From: JABMRF01 sp964434235
Lineage (GTDB): Bacteria; Patescibacteriota; Patescibacteriia; UBA11705; JABHMO01
Length of the DNA: 29,186 nt
Direction: 5' to 3'
NCBI GenBank assembly: GCA_964434235.1
Contig: CAYSUN010000009.1
Coordinates: forward strand, 1-29,186
The position numbers were made by a program, and so were the translations under genes. The notes under the pieces were generated by a model. That model was not told the DNA's origin. It searched no databases and saw only the letters and a list, made by a program, of their open reading frames with translations. Below are positions 14,441 through 22,586 of the stretch, piece by piece (position 1 is the stretch's first letter; the number at the start of each line of letters is the position of its first letter).

Positions 14441-15961
14441 ATGACAAAACTTGAATTTTTCGGAACTACTTACAAAAAAACCATCCTGTTTATCATCTTG
14501 GCAGAACTACTGTCTTTTTTTGTTTTTTGGTTTCGTACTGTTTACGATTTATCGACTGTACTTTATTTAATTATTATTGGTTTAATTTTTGCGATCAGTT
14601 TAATTGATCTCCGACTTGGTGTTTTATCAGCTTTAGTTGAATTATTTATAGGCTCCCAAGGCCACTTATTTGATTTAACTATTAATAATCAAGTAATTTC
14701 TATCCGCATGGGAATCTTTGTTGTTGTTATGCTCGCTTGGTTAATTCAACTTATAAGAACCAAAAATTACAAGTTCACTTTTACTTTAATAAAAAATCAC
14801 AAAGAATTAATTTGGCTTGGGCTAGTTTGTTTATGGGCAGTGATTTTTGCAATAATTAGAAAAAATAATTTCAGTGATATTTTTTTGGATTTTAATGCTT
14901 GGTTATACTTCTTATACTTTTTCCCTTTTTTATCAGTTTTCAAGGACAATAAACACTTGAATCAAATTTTACAAATTTTTATTGCCAGTTTAACTGCCAT
15001 AATACTTAAATCTTTAATTTTTTTATTTGTTTTTTCCCACAAACTAGTTATCATGAAAGATTTTTATACTTGGGGTAGAGATACTCGCTGGGGAGAATTT
15101 ACTTTACTTGGTCAAGATTTTTTCAGGATTTTTTCTCAAGCCCAAATATTTATTTTGCTCGGTTTTTTCATAATTGTTGGCTACTTATTTTTTAAAGGCC
15201 AACTAAACTATCGAGTCAAAAAAAACCAACTTTTAGCCATAATTTTATTTTTGTTAATTTCAGTCATAATATTAAGTTTAAGCAGAAGTTTTTGGGTCGG
15301 TTTACTTTTAGGCTTAATTTCTTTAGTCACGCTAGCAATCTTTTTAACCAAAGAAAAATTCCCAAGAATTTTTGCACTTATACTTCGTCTAGGTTTTATA
15401 ACGGTTTTAAGTTATTCATTAATTTTAACAATAATAAATATTCCTTTAAACGGAAACCAGGGCTTTGATTCTGCGGGCTCATCAATCAAAGACCGAATTT
15501 CAATCTCAGACAACGCAGTTTCTAGTCGTTGGAGTCAACTACCAATATTAGCCAAAGAAATAAGTAAACACCCAATTATCGGCTCAGGTTGGGGAACAAC
15601 TATTACATACCAAAGCCAAGATCCCAGAATTTTAACTTCAAAAAATCCAGCTGGTTGGTTTACAACTTACGCTTTTGAATGGGGTTATTTGGATATGCTT
15701 TTAAAAATCGGTTTAGTTGGCGTTTGTGTTTATTTAATAATGATTTTTGCTATAATTAAAAAATTCTTGCTTTTATATAAAAAAAATTCAGACCCTTACA
15801 TTCGTGGTCTGATACTTGGTTGTTTGTTAGCCCTTTTATCTTTATTAATTGTTCATGCTTTTAGTCCTTATCTAAATCATCCACTAGGCATTGGTTTTAT
15901 TTTATTTCTTTTAGCCTTATATCCACTTCTTCAGCCTAAAATTGCCTCAGCAAAACTTTGA
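14441..15961 (+). CDS. O-antigen ligase/polymerase-like membrane protein
   Basis: 506 aa from the ATG at 14441; an open frame from 14387 overlaps the previous gene and is not preferred. About ten to twelve hydrophobic helices run through the protein. A long periplasmic loop near residues 340-415 contains HPIIGSGWGT and AGWFTTYAFEWGY, the hallmark of the Wzy_C/O-antigen-ligase family. Arg and His in that loop are known to be functional in WaaL. It is predicted to polymerise or transfer lipid-linked glycans at the outer membrane face, ending the glycosyltransferase cluster. Its 3' end overlaps fmt on the other strand by 31 bp. Confidence 0.9.
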   Translation: MTKLEFFGTTYKKTILFIILAELLSFFVFWFRTVYDLSTVLYLIIIGLIFAISLIDLRLGVLSALVELFIGSQGHLFDLTINNQVISIRMGIFVVVMLAWLIQLIRTKNYKFTFTLIKNHKELIWLGLVCLWAVIFAIIRKNNFSDIFLDFNAWLYFLYFFPFLSVFKDNKHLNQILQIFIASLTAIILKSLIFLFVFSHKLVIMKDFYTWGRDTRWGEFTLLGQDFFRIFSQAQIFILLGFFIIVGYLFFKGQLNYRVKKNQLLAIILFLLISVIILSLSRSFWVGLLLGLISLVTLAIFLTKEKFPRIFALILRLGFITVLSYSLILTIINIPLNGNQGFDSAGSSIKDRISISDNAVSSRWSQLPILAKEISKHPIIGSGWGTTITYQSQDPRILTSKNPAGWFTTYAFEWGYLDMLLKIGLVGVCVYLIMIFAIIKKFLLLYKKNSDPYIRGLILGCLLALLSLLIVHAFSPYLNHPLGIGFILFLLALYPLLQPKIASAKL

Positions 15962-16881
15962 TGCCCATTGGCAAAGTCTTTTATATTCAAAACATTTCCA
16001 CCTTCATATTTCACTTGAATTAATTCAATTGCTCCGTATCCACAGGAAACAAAAAATCTTTTACCAACTTTAACAACCTTCCCAATTTGAGGTTTTTCTA
16101 TAATTATTTCGGCTGGAATTGCTTCAACAATATCCAGTTTTTTCTTATTATAAAAAGTATAACAACCAGGCCAAGTTTCAAAAGCTTTTATTTGCCCGAT
16201 AATTTTTTTTACTGGTCTAGACCAAACAAGCAAACCATCTTCTTTTTCAACTTTATAACAAAAAGTTGCACCTTCATCGTCCTGAATCTCTAAATCTAAA
16301 ACACCATGAATATACAGAGGAACAATTTCTTTAACTTGAGAAGCTCCAAGTAACGACAATTCTTGTGCCAATTTTACATATCCCCAAGCTGGATCTATGA
16401 GCAATTCATTTTGAACTAAAATATCCCCAGAATCCATACCCTCATCCATCAAAATAATACTACAGCCAGTAACTTTTTCTGAATTTAAAAGAGCACTTTG
16501 AATTGGTGAAGCGCCCCGATATTTAGGCAACAGGGAAGGATGAACATTCACACAACCATTAACCGTTAAATTCAAAAATTCTGTTGGTAAAATTTTTCCA
16601 TAAGCAGCGACCACGACCAAATCAGCATTAATTTTTTTTAATTCATTAAGTAAATCAATATTATTTTTTAATGTTTCTGGTTGATAAACAGGTATATTGT
16701 GCTCAAGAGCCATAACCTTGGTCGGTAAAATAGAAACTTTTTGACCTCGACCAATTGGCCTATCTTTTTCCGTAACCAAACCAACAACTGTAAAATTATC
16801 TATCAATTCTTTTAAAATAGGTACTGAAAAATTAGCAGACCCCATGAAAATAATTTTTATCTCTTTGTTATCAATACTCAT
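15931..16881 (-). CDS. fmt: Methionyl-tRNA formyltransferase
   Basis: 316 aa, standard length. Formylates initiator Met-tRNA using 10-formyl-tetrahydrofolate. The N-terminal Rossmann half starts IIFMGSANFSVPIL. The folate-binding and catalytic motif NVHPSLLPKYRGASPIQ gives Asn112 and His114, and MDEGMDSGD gives Asp150, completing the catalytic triad. The C-terminal OB-like domain includes FETWPGCYTFY. The deformylase gene def lies 28 nt upstream on the same strand, a common pairing. No Shine-Dalgarno site. The stop lies inside the 3' end of the convergent O-antigen-ligase-like gene. Confidence 0.97.
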   Translation of the reverse strand: MSIDNKEIKIIFMGSANFSVPILKELIDNFTVVGLVTEKDRPIGRGQKVSILPTKVMALEHNIPVYQPETLKNNIDLLNELKKINADLVVVAAYGKILPTEFLNLTVNGCVNVHPSLLPKYRGASPIQSALLNSEKVTGCSIILMDEGMDSGDILVQNELLIDPAWGYVKLAQELSLLGASQVKEIVPLYIHGVLDLEIQDDEGATFCYKVEKEDGLLVWSRPVKKIIGQIKAFETWPGCYTFYNKKKLDIVEAIPAEIIIEKPQIGKVVKVGKRFFVSCGYGAIELIQVKYEGGNVLNIKDFANGHQSFAEAILG

Positions 16882-16909
16882 ATTTACAGCGTTTCATTTA
16901 ACAATTACA

Positions 16910-17359
16910 TTATTTAATCAGTTTATCAATGAACAACACACCATCAAGATGATCCATTTCGTGAAGAATCACTCTGGCGAGTAAACCACGAGCTACAATT
17001 TCCTGCCATTGTCCATTTTTATCTAAAGTTTTTATGGTTATTTTTTTTGATCTTTTAACTTTGCCAAATACACCAGGCACACTTAAACAACCTTCTTCAT
17101 CAATTGCTTTAAGTAAAGATTGCTTTACTAATTTCGGATTAATTAAAAAAAGAGGCCCGTCAGCTGTATTAACCACTGCAATTCTTTTTTGAATTCCAAT
17201 TTGAGGAGAAGCTAACCCAAGTCCATCTTTTTCTTTCATCATTTCAAATAAATCAACTAAATATTGATTTAACTCATCAGTTTTTAGGTCTTTAATCTCA
17301 ATTGGAATTGCTATTTTACGCAACCGATCATCTGGATATGTTACTATTTTATATTGCAT
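16910..17359 (-). CDS. def: Peptide deformylase
   Basis: 149 aa. All three family motifs are present: GLGLASPQIG (46-55, with Ser where Ala is more usual), EEGCLSVPG (Cys91) and HEMDHLDG (His133, Glu134, His137). Cys91, His133 and His137 bind the metal and Glu134 is catalytic. It removes the formyl group from nascent proteins and so forms a functional pair with fmt 28 nt downstream. The protein ends soon after motif 3, at the short end of the family, and lacks the C-terminal extension seen in E. coli. A TTGACA/TATAAT promoter overlaps the end of priA just upstream. Confidence 0.97.
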   Translation of the reverse strand: MQYKIVTYPDDRLRKIAIPIEIKDLKTDELNQYLVDLFEMMKEKDGLGLASPQIGIQKRIAVVNTADGPLFLINPKLVKQSLLKAIDEEGCLSVPGVFGKVKRSKKITIKTLDKNGQWQEIVARGLLARVILHEMDHLDGVLFIDKLIK

Positions 17360-17416
17360 AATTGTAATTTATGAATTTAACTTTAACTTTTTACTAATCA
17401 ATAAATTTGCCCACTA

Positions 17417-17446
17417 ATTATAACAGATCTAATGGGTTTTTGTCAA
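17417..17446 (-). promoter_or_regulatory. Promoter of def-fmt inside the 3' end of priA
   Basis: Minus-strand TTGACA (17446-17441), 18-nt spacer, TATAAT (17422-17417). Both hexamers are perfect. It overlaps the last codons and stop of priA, so def and fmt can be expressed independently of it. Confidence 0.8.
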
Positions 17447-19301
17447 TGGTCCAATATTCTGGAATTAAGGCAATTAATTTGTTTTCTTTTTGACTTGAAA
17501 TATTAGGTAAAAATAAAGCAATTTGCCATCTATATCGCTGTCTAACTTTTTGCGCATAATACAAATATGGTTCAGTAATTTTTCCGTCAACTTGCAAAAT
17601 GTCATTTTTTATCGTTTCAAATAAACGCCAAGCTTCTTTCTTGCTAACTGCTAAATCATGATGTTGATAAAAAATTTTAATCAGTTTAGCAAATGGGGGA
17701 TAGCCAAACATTTGCCGATTTTCAATTTCATTCTTATAAAATTCTTCATAGCCGAGATTCAAGGCTTGAAAAGCTAAATTATCAGAAAAAGCAGTTTGTA
17801 AAAGTATTTTTACATTTTTATTTTGTCCAATTGATTGTTGAACTATTTCTTGGCAAAAAGAATATAATTTATAATTTGAATTAAAATCAGCTAAGTGAAC
17901 CAAGCTATCAATATAAACAAAACCAAGTAGATCAATATTTGCAAAAATATTTTCAGCTAAATTTTGTCCTGTCGTTAAATAAATATCAGCTTCTTGTTCA
18001 TAACCTTGCTCTTTGACATCGCAAACTTTTTTGTTTAATAAATTTTGTAAAGTTTTTTTTATTTGTTCAAGACCTAATCCTAATTTTTTAAGATTTACAC
18101 TTTGACATTTCGGACATTTCAAAGGAATCGACATTTTAGTCTGACAACGATGACACTTCAAATAATTAGCATCAACGGACATAGGCAACTGACAATGTGG
18201 GCAAGTTGCTTCATATCCACAATCATTACAAAGAAAATAACTATATTCGCCAAGCTTATTAACTATGAGCAAAGCTTTCTTACTTGTTTTCAGTTTTTCC
18301 AACAACTGATTACTTAAATAAGTAAATTGGACTTGTCGTTCTTGACGTAAATCAACAATTTGAAGTTTATTTTTTTTGAATTGGCCAAGCTTGATCATTT
18401 GATATTTTTGGTCTTTAGCCAAATGGACATCTTCTACTCTGGGAGTAAGGGAACTTAAAACTAAATTACAATTAACCAATGATTGCAACTTTTGCAAAAA
18501 ATTGATTACTTCGTAGCGTGGATTTTGATCCCATTGTTTATAATCACTGCTATGCACATCATCAATAACTATTGTGTTTAATTTACTAAAAGAAAAAAAC
18601 ACAGCACTGCGCGTACCAATAATAATTTTCTTTTCATTTTTGTAAACTTGTTGCCAAGCTGAAAGATGTCTAGCTTTTGAAGTATTCAAATCAGCAGTAA
18701 TTATTTGAGTTTGCTGGCGTAAATCTTTACTTAAATATTTATAAAACTCTTTTAGCTTTTGCACTTGAGGAAATAAAATTAATATCTGCTCGTCTAACTT
18801 AAAAATATTTTTACAAAGTTCTAAATATAATTGATTCTTTAATTTATTTTCAAATGGGAATAAAAGATACTTGGCATTTTTCTTCTGCAGAATTTGCTGT
18901 GAAATATCTTTTACTTTGTCAGTAATTTTCAGTTCAGCAAATTCTGCAGGTTCTAACTTTTCTGCAATGGTAACTTTTCGCTTTAGCACGGCCGGTAAAA
19001 AAAGATCCAAAGTTGAACCTTTGGAATAATAATAATTTTCACTAAACCAATTTACCATTGGTAATAAATATGGCCCAAGCGAACCTAAGTCTTTATCTAC
19101 ACCGAGTAATTCTTTTACATGCGGAAAATCAGACTTATCTTTTAACGCATAAACAAGCCCCTTTAAAGTACTTTTCTTGAAAGGAATATCCACCAATTGA
19201 CCAGGTAAAATCTTAATATTTTTAGGAATTATATAATCAAAATAATCCATACCACGAGGCAGTTTTTTTTGAGGAATTATTTGTGCAATCTTATTTATCA
19301 T
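17418..19301 (-). CDS. priA: Primosomal protein N' (PriA) with apparently inactivated helicase motifs
   Basis: 627 aa. PriA order is kept: N-terminal DNA-binding part (1-110), helicase lobes, an intact eight-Cys zinc cluster (C358/361, C367/370, C383/386, C396/399), GLGLEQIKKTL, and the C-terminal FGYPPF and RYRWQIALFLP segments. Family landmarks such as IIGTRSAVF and SSDYKQ confirm the assignment. However, the Walker A G-x-T-G-S-G-K-T is replaced by FPFENKLKNQ (148-157). DEEH has become DDVH (247-250), the SATP motif reads SSLTP, and the QVAGRAGR motif VI is replaced by IVQQSIGQNK (486-495). It should therefore not hydrolyse ATP as a helicase. It may act as a structural fork or primosome-loading factor. 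The frame is intact, so it is not a simple pseudogene. Confidence 0.9.
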   Translation of the reverse strand: MINKIAQIIPQKKLPRGMDYFDYIIPKNIKILPGQLVDIPFKKSTLKGLVYALKDKSDFPHVKELLGVDKDLGSLGPYLLPMVNWFSENYYYSKGSTLDLFLPAVLKRKVTIAEKLEPAEFAELKITDKVKDISQQILQKKNAKYLLFPFENKLKNQLYLELCKNIFKLDEQILILFPQVQKLKEFYKYLSKDLRQQTQIITADLNTSKARHLSAWQQVYKNEKKIIIGTRSAVFFSFSKLNTIVIDDVHSSDYKQWDQNPRYEVINFLQKLQSLVNCNLVLSSLTPRVEDVHLAKDQKYQMIKLGQFKKNKLQIVDLRQERQVQFTYLSNQLLEKLKTSKKALLIVNKLGEYSYFLCNDCGYEATCPHCQLPMSVDANYLKCHRCQTKMSIPLKCPKCQSVNLKKLGLGLEQIKKTLQNLLNKKVCDVKEQGYEQEADIYLTTGQNLAENIFANIDLLGFVYIDSLVHLADFNSNYKLYSFCQEIVQQSIGQNKNVKILLQTAFSDNLAFQALNLGYEEFYKNEIENRQMFGYPPFAKLIKIFYQHHDLAVSKKEAWRLFETIKNDILQVDGKITEPYLYYAQKVRQRYRWQIALFLPNISSQKENKLIALIPEYWTIDKNPLDLL

Positions 19302-19308
19302 TTAGAGA

Positions 19309-19330
19309 AAAACGCCGATCAAAGATCGGC
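19309..19330 (-). terminator. Terminator between the coiled-coil gene and priA
   Basis: GCCGATC arms, 19314-19320 with 19324-19330, AAA loop; on the minus strand a GTTTTT tail follows. It lies between the stop at 19338 and the priA start at 19301. Confidence 0.82.
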
Positions 19331-19337
19331 TTTATGT

Positions 19338-19718
19338 TTAATTCATTGTTTCTGAATCATGCTCAAGCAGAATAGCATCAGTGAAACTTTCACTTCTTTT
19401 GCAAGCAGTAATCCCTTGCTCCACGGTAGTTAATTGTTTTTTTAAAACTTGCACTTTGGCAATTAGCTGATCCGCTGAATATTCAAATTTTGCTTTTAAT
19501 TGACGATCTATCTTTTTAATTTCACCACCTATTTTACAATATCCAGATTGAAGTACAATATTAATTACATCAATTGCTTTTATGCTTTTTTCAATTTCTG
19601 CCGAAATTGAATCAACTGCCGAATTTAGATTTTCTAATTCTTCAGCAAAGGCAGAATATTCCATGATTGGCGTATTTGTTTTTTTTGCTAATTCTGCTGG
19701 GGATAAATTTTCAAGCAT
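19338..19718 (-). CDS. Small predicted coiled-coil protein of unknown function
   Basis: 126 aa, rich in Glu, Lys, Ala, Ile and Leu, with long heptad-like stretches at about 20-55 and 65-110. The isolated cysteines (about 60 and 105) are unremarkable. No signal peptide or membrane helix. No family recognised. It follows the LigB-like gene by 16 nt and is ended by a terminator before priA, so it may share an operon with the upstream genes. The start ATG at 19718 has no Shine-Dalgarno site, like its neighbours. Confidence 0.68.
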   Translation of the reverse strand: MLENLSPAELAKKTNTPIMEYSAFAEELENLNSAVDSISAEIEKSIKAIDVINIVLQSGYCKIGGEIKKIDRQLKAKFEYSADQLIAKVQVLKKQLTTVEQGITACKRSESFTDAILLEHDSETMN

Positions 19719-19734
19719 AATGTTTATTTAATAA

Positions 19735-20532
19735 CTATTTAAATTTTATTTGTCCAACTAAATACCCAACACCAAAAGGGGATTCATAACTTAAAACTTC
19801 AAAATCATAGCTCATGTTTTTTATTACACCAAGCAAAATCAGAATCGACCGAAGTCCACACTCACCAGCTTCTTCAATAAATTTTGGTTCTAAATTAAGA
19901 ATACCAGAAACACATTCATGGCCACCTTTTTTCAATAGTTGAATCAACTTCTTGTCAAACTCTTTGGCTCTTGGTGAAAAACCAGCTGGAGCTTTCATTG
20001 TTAATTTATGAGATAAATCGCCAGAAGCAATAATGGCATAACGTTTTTCAGAATTAAAAACTGCTTCTTTTAACAAAACTCCAAAATCAAGATGCTTTTG
20101 AAAGTTCAAATAGCTAAAAGTTATTGGCAAAATTCTACGATCTGAATTTTGGCGAGTCAAATAAAACAAAGGTATGCTTGCACCATGATCTAACTTCTGA
20201 TTGGAAATTAATTGCAAAGGCAAACTTGATTCACATCCACCTTTTAAGGTATTCACAAATCCTAAATCTGATCTATATTCTTTTTTAGTTGAAAAATCCC
20301 CAAAATCTTCGTATGTTGCAATGTATTTTTCATTAATATTAACGGTAAACGCATCAAAATTTATATCGCCATGTGGAGAAATTACTATTATCGTATCAGG
20401 CTTTGCCTCGTTTAATTCTTTTTCTAAAATATCAAAAGCATGAACTGTTTTTTGCAGTTTTTCTAAATTATCTTTACCAATTCTAGGAATTAAAATTGGT
20501 GGATGGGGAACTATGGCGCTGAATACTAACAT
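19735..20532 (-). CDS. LigB-like class III extradiol dioxygenase-fold protein (AmmeMemoRadiSam protein B type)
   Basis: 265 aa. Motifs run in family order: VPHPPILIPRIG at the N-terminus (His8 region), VISPHGD (His54), KLDHGASIPLFYL, and IASGDLSHKL. The two early His residues match the metal ligands of the LigB fold. In bacteria this subgroup is known less for ring cleavage than for travelling with, or being fused to, AMMECR1 domains. An AMMECR1 protein is encoded at 8560-9096, so the two may work together (inference). Probably a metal-dependent cytoplasmic enzyme with unknown substrate. It follows the gene at 20561 by 28 nt. No Shine-Dalgarno site. Confidence 0.88.
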   Translation of the reverse strand: MLVFSAIVPHPPILIPRIGKDNLEKLQKTVHAFDILEKELNEAKPDTIIVISPHGDINFDAFTVNINEKYIATYEDFGDFSTKKEYRSDLGFVNTLKGGCESSLPLQLISNQKLDHGASIPLFYLTRQNSDRRILPITFSYLNFQKHLDFGVLLKEAVFNSEKRYAIIASGDLSHKLTMKAPAGFSPRAKEFDKKLIQLLKKGGHECVSGILNLEPKFIEEAGECGLRSILILLGVIKNMSYDFEVLSYESPFGVGYLVGQIKFK

Positions 20533-20560
20533 ATTATTGATAAAAATTAGAAGTAAAACG

Positions 20561-21118
20561 TTATCTTCTTTTATTTTTCTTAAATTTTGTTTCAGGATAT
20601 CTAATAACTGCTGAAAAGGTATTTTGAGTTTCGTTCAACTCCTCCAGTCGAGCAAAAAGATCCACCACAATATCTTCAGTTATCTCCTCTTTAAGTCGGA
20701 TAACCAAAGCATGATCAATCCCAAGTTCATGATATAGTTCTTCCATTGCTTGGAACTTTTTTTGTTTATTCTTTACTACAGCATGCTTTCCAGTAGTAAC
20801 ATCAACTGCGTAATTTTTTCCTTTGTATCTAAAAAGAAGATCAATGCCAAGCATCCGATCCAACAAAACCGCTTTTGATAAATCATCAAAAGTAAGTCCC
20901 TCTCCTTGCAATTTTTGAGTAACAAGTTCATATCGTTGAGGGTTTTTTACTTTACAATTATCCAAGATTTCTTGTTTACCTTGTTCCAAAGAAAAAATTT
21001 CTGCGCCTAATTCTTTAGCTAATTCAAACAACTGTTGAATTCTTTGTTCAGCAAGTTCTGATACTTCACTGAGAAAATTAGGGGTTATTTCTTTATAGTT
21101 TTTGGGCGATTCTAACAT
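20561..21118 (-). CDS. Unknown protein, possible PD-(D/E)XK-like fold
   Basis: 185 aa, no family recognised. The N-terminal half is helical and charged. The centre reads GIDLLFRYKGKNYAVDVTTGK (about 91-111): a hairpin with Asp93, Asp106 and Lys111. This resembles the D-x(n)-[DE]-x-K core of restriction-endonuclease-like folds, although the Lys spacing is looser than usual. A helix with KNKQKK follows. The C-terminus is very basic (KFKKNKRR), compatible with nucleic-acid binding. It lies 24 nt downstream of the secreted repeat protein gene and 28 nt upstream of the LigB-like gene, on the same strand. The fold assignment is tentative. Confidence 0.7.
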   Translation of the reverse strand: MLESPKNYKEITPNFLSEVSELAEQRIQQLFELAKELGAEIFSLEQGKQEILDNCKVKNPQRYELVTQKLQGEGLTFDDLSKAVLLDRMLGIDLLFRYKGKNYAVDVTTGKHAVVKNKQKKFQAMEELYHELGIDHALVIRLKEEITEDIVVDLFARLEELNETQNTFSAVIRYPETKFKKNKRR

Positions 21119-21142
21119 AATTTTTACTTTTATAGTTTATTG

Positions 21143-22513
21143 CTACTGTTTGAACTCAAGGTCAATAATTGCTCCTAATTCTAAATTAAACAAGGTTTTT
21201 TCTTGAACTAAGTGAATATTTTCCCATTTATACCCAAGTCGTTCATAAACATCACCAGAAATTACTGGTCTTTTCTGTCCATTAGAAATAACGTACACGG
21301 CTGAACCTTCGTTTGATTTAACAATTAAACCATCTTTTAGTTTAACAGCTTCCTGCGTTGGATATAATTCTAATTCTTCTGGAGAAACTTGGGTTAAGTG
21401 AAATTGAGGATAATTCAAAACTAAAACATCTTTTGTTAAAATTGGATGTTTCAAACCATCTTGGACAAAATAAACTCCGCCCGTTGTTTTATCTTGCAAT
21501 AACGCACCCATTGGATATGCACTTTGCAAAGTTATTTCTTCACCTAGATCATATTTAGAAAAATCTTCCAAACTTAAATCTTCAAATTCTTCAGGATTAT
21601 AGCCCAAGAACCTTAGAACTTCAGCATCTGCAAATTTTCTTAATTCATTATCAACTAGCAAATAAACATTACCCATTGGAGTTTGCAGTAAAGAAAAATT
21701 TGCGAATTTTATCGGATATCCAACTTCATATTTATCAATTTCATTTTTACCAACAACTATGATATTTTTTAAATCATATCTGGAAACCAAAGCACTTTTA
21801 CTGATAAAAGGTCTTCGTTTACCATTTTCAATTAGCCATACACCGATTTCCTTTTCTGCTTGCAACAAACTACCATCTGGATACTTTTGAGTGAACCAAC
21901 TATTCCAAATCTGCCAAAACACATAATTGCCGTGTATGTGTGGAGTATAATTATACAAATTCGCAGTTGCTTGATTATTGATATAAACATCATGTCCATC
22001 AATTGAATAAGTATTTCCAGGTTTCTTAAGCCAACCTTCGGTAGTCTCAATATACCAACGATTACGTGAAGCCATCATATTAACTTGTGAAGCAAAACCT
22101 TTAAAAATTAGCAAGCCAGAATCATTAATATCACAAGCATCACAAACTCCATAACCCATAGCCCAGTCATATTGTTTTTGAGTAGGGGAATCATCCTCAA
22201 CAAGACTTTGTTCTTTTTGCAACATGACTAATAAAAACTTGGGATTAATTTTATTCTTTTGACTTGCTTGCCAAATAATTTCTGCAGCACTTTTTTTCTG
22301 CCCATCAAGATCTATTGACCAATAACTATCCAAAGTTCCGTTTCGGCGAGTTAAAAATTCTTGGATCTCAGACAAGGTCATTGAACTTTCATTTGTTAAA
22401 TCAGAATCTGAAATAATGTAACCATTATTAAAGTTAGCCGCTTGAGTCGGATAAATTGGCATTAACAAAGCCAAAAATAAACTTACAATTATGGTAATTT
22501 TAAGTATTTTCAT
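21143..22513 (-). CDS. Secreted protein: lysozyme-like N-terminal domain plus C-terminal KRP-type repeats
   Basis: 456 aa. A signal peptide covers residues about 1-25 (MKILKI, hydrophobic core, cut after TQA). Residues about 45-210 resemble a glucosaminidase/transglycosylase-like domain (INPKFLLVMLQKEQSLV, YDWAMGYGVCD, NNQATANLYNYTPH), a layout seen in cell-wall hydrolases. The rest holds four repeats of about 55-60 aa, each with a polar-G-x-K/R-R/H-P-x-x-S/T core (NGKRRPFIS, NELRKFAD, DGLKHPILT, NGQKRPVIS) followed by a helix and L-G-Y. Such repeats are known from Patescibacterial surface proteins and probably bind the cell wall. It is likely exported and involved in wall remodelling. The start is supported by a TATAAT 8 nt upstream (leaderless). 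Confidence 0.85.
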   Translation of the reverse strand: MKILKITIIVSLFLALLMPIYPTQAANFNNGYIISDSDLTNESSMTLSEIQEFLTRRNGTLDSYWSIDLDGQKKSAAEIIWQASQKNKINPKFLLVMLQKEQSLVEDDSPTQKQYDWAMGYGVCDACDINDSGLLIFKGFASQVNMMASRNRWYIETTEGWLKKPGNTYSIDGHDVYINNQATANLYNYTPHIHGNYVFWQIWNSWFTQKYPDGSLLQAEKEIGVWLIENGKRRPFISKSALVSRYDLKNIIVVGKNEIDKYEVGYPIKFANFSLLQTPMGNVYLLVDNELRKFADAEVLRFLGYNPEEFEDLSLEDFSKYDLGEEITLQSAYPMGALLQDKTTGGVYFVQDGLKHPILTKDVLVLNYPQFHLTQVSPEELELYPTQEAVKLKDGLIVKSNEGSAVYVISNGQKRPVISGDVYERLGYKWENIHLVQEKTLFNLELGAIIDLEFKQ

Positions 22514-22521
22514 ATAAAAAG

Positions 22522-22550
22522 ATTATACTAAATTTAAGCTATTATCGCAA
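22522..22550 (-). promoter_or_regulatory. Promoter predicting a leaderless mRNA for the secreted repeat protein
   Basis: Minus-strand TTGCGA (22550-22545), 17-nt spacer, TATAAT (22527-22522). Exactly 8 nt separate it from the ATG at 22513, the same geometry as at the AMMECR1 gene. Confidence 0.75.
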
Positions 22551-22580
22551 GGATTAAAAAAGAGCTCAACGAGCTCTTTT
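22551..22580 (-). terminator. Terminator of clpB
   Basis: A 10-bp stem, 22558-22567 with 22571-22580 (core AGAGCTC/GAGCTCT), AAC loop; on the minus strand a TTTTTTAATCC tail follows. It lies 7 nt after the clpB stop. Confidence 0.88.
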
Positions 22581-22586
22581 CCAGTA

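Noticed and set aside
17418..19301. priA as a decaying pseudogene
   Set aside because: The frame is intact over 627 codons, and the zinc cluster and C-terminal motifs are conserved, so loss of the ATPase motifs looks selective.
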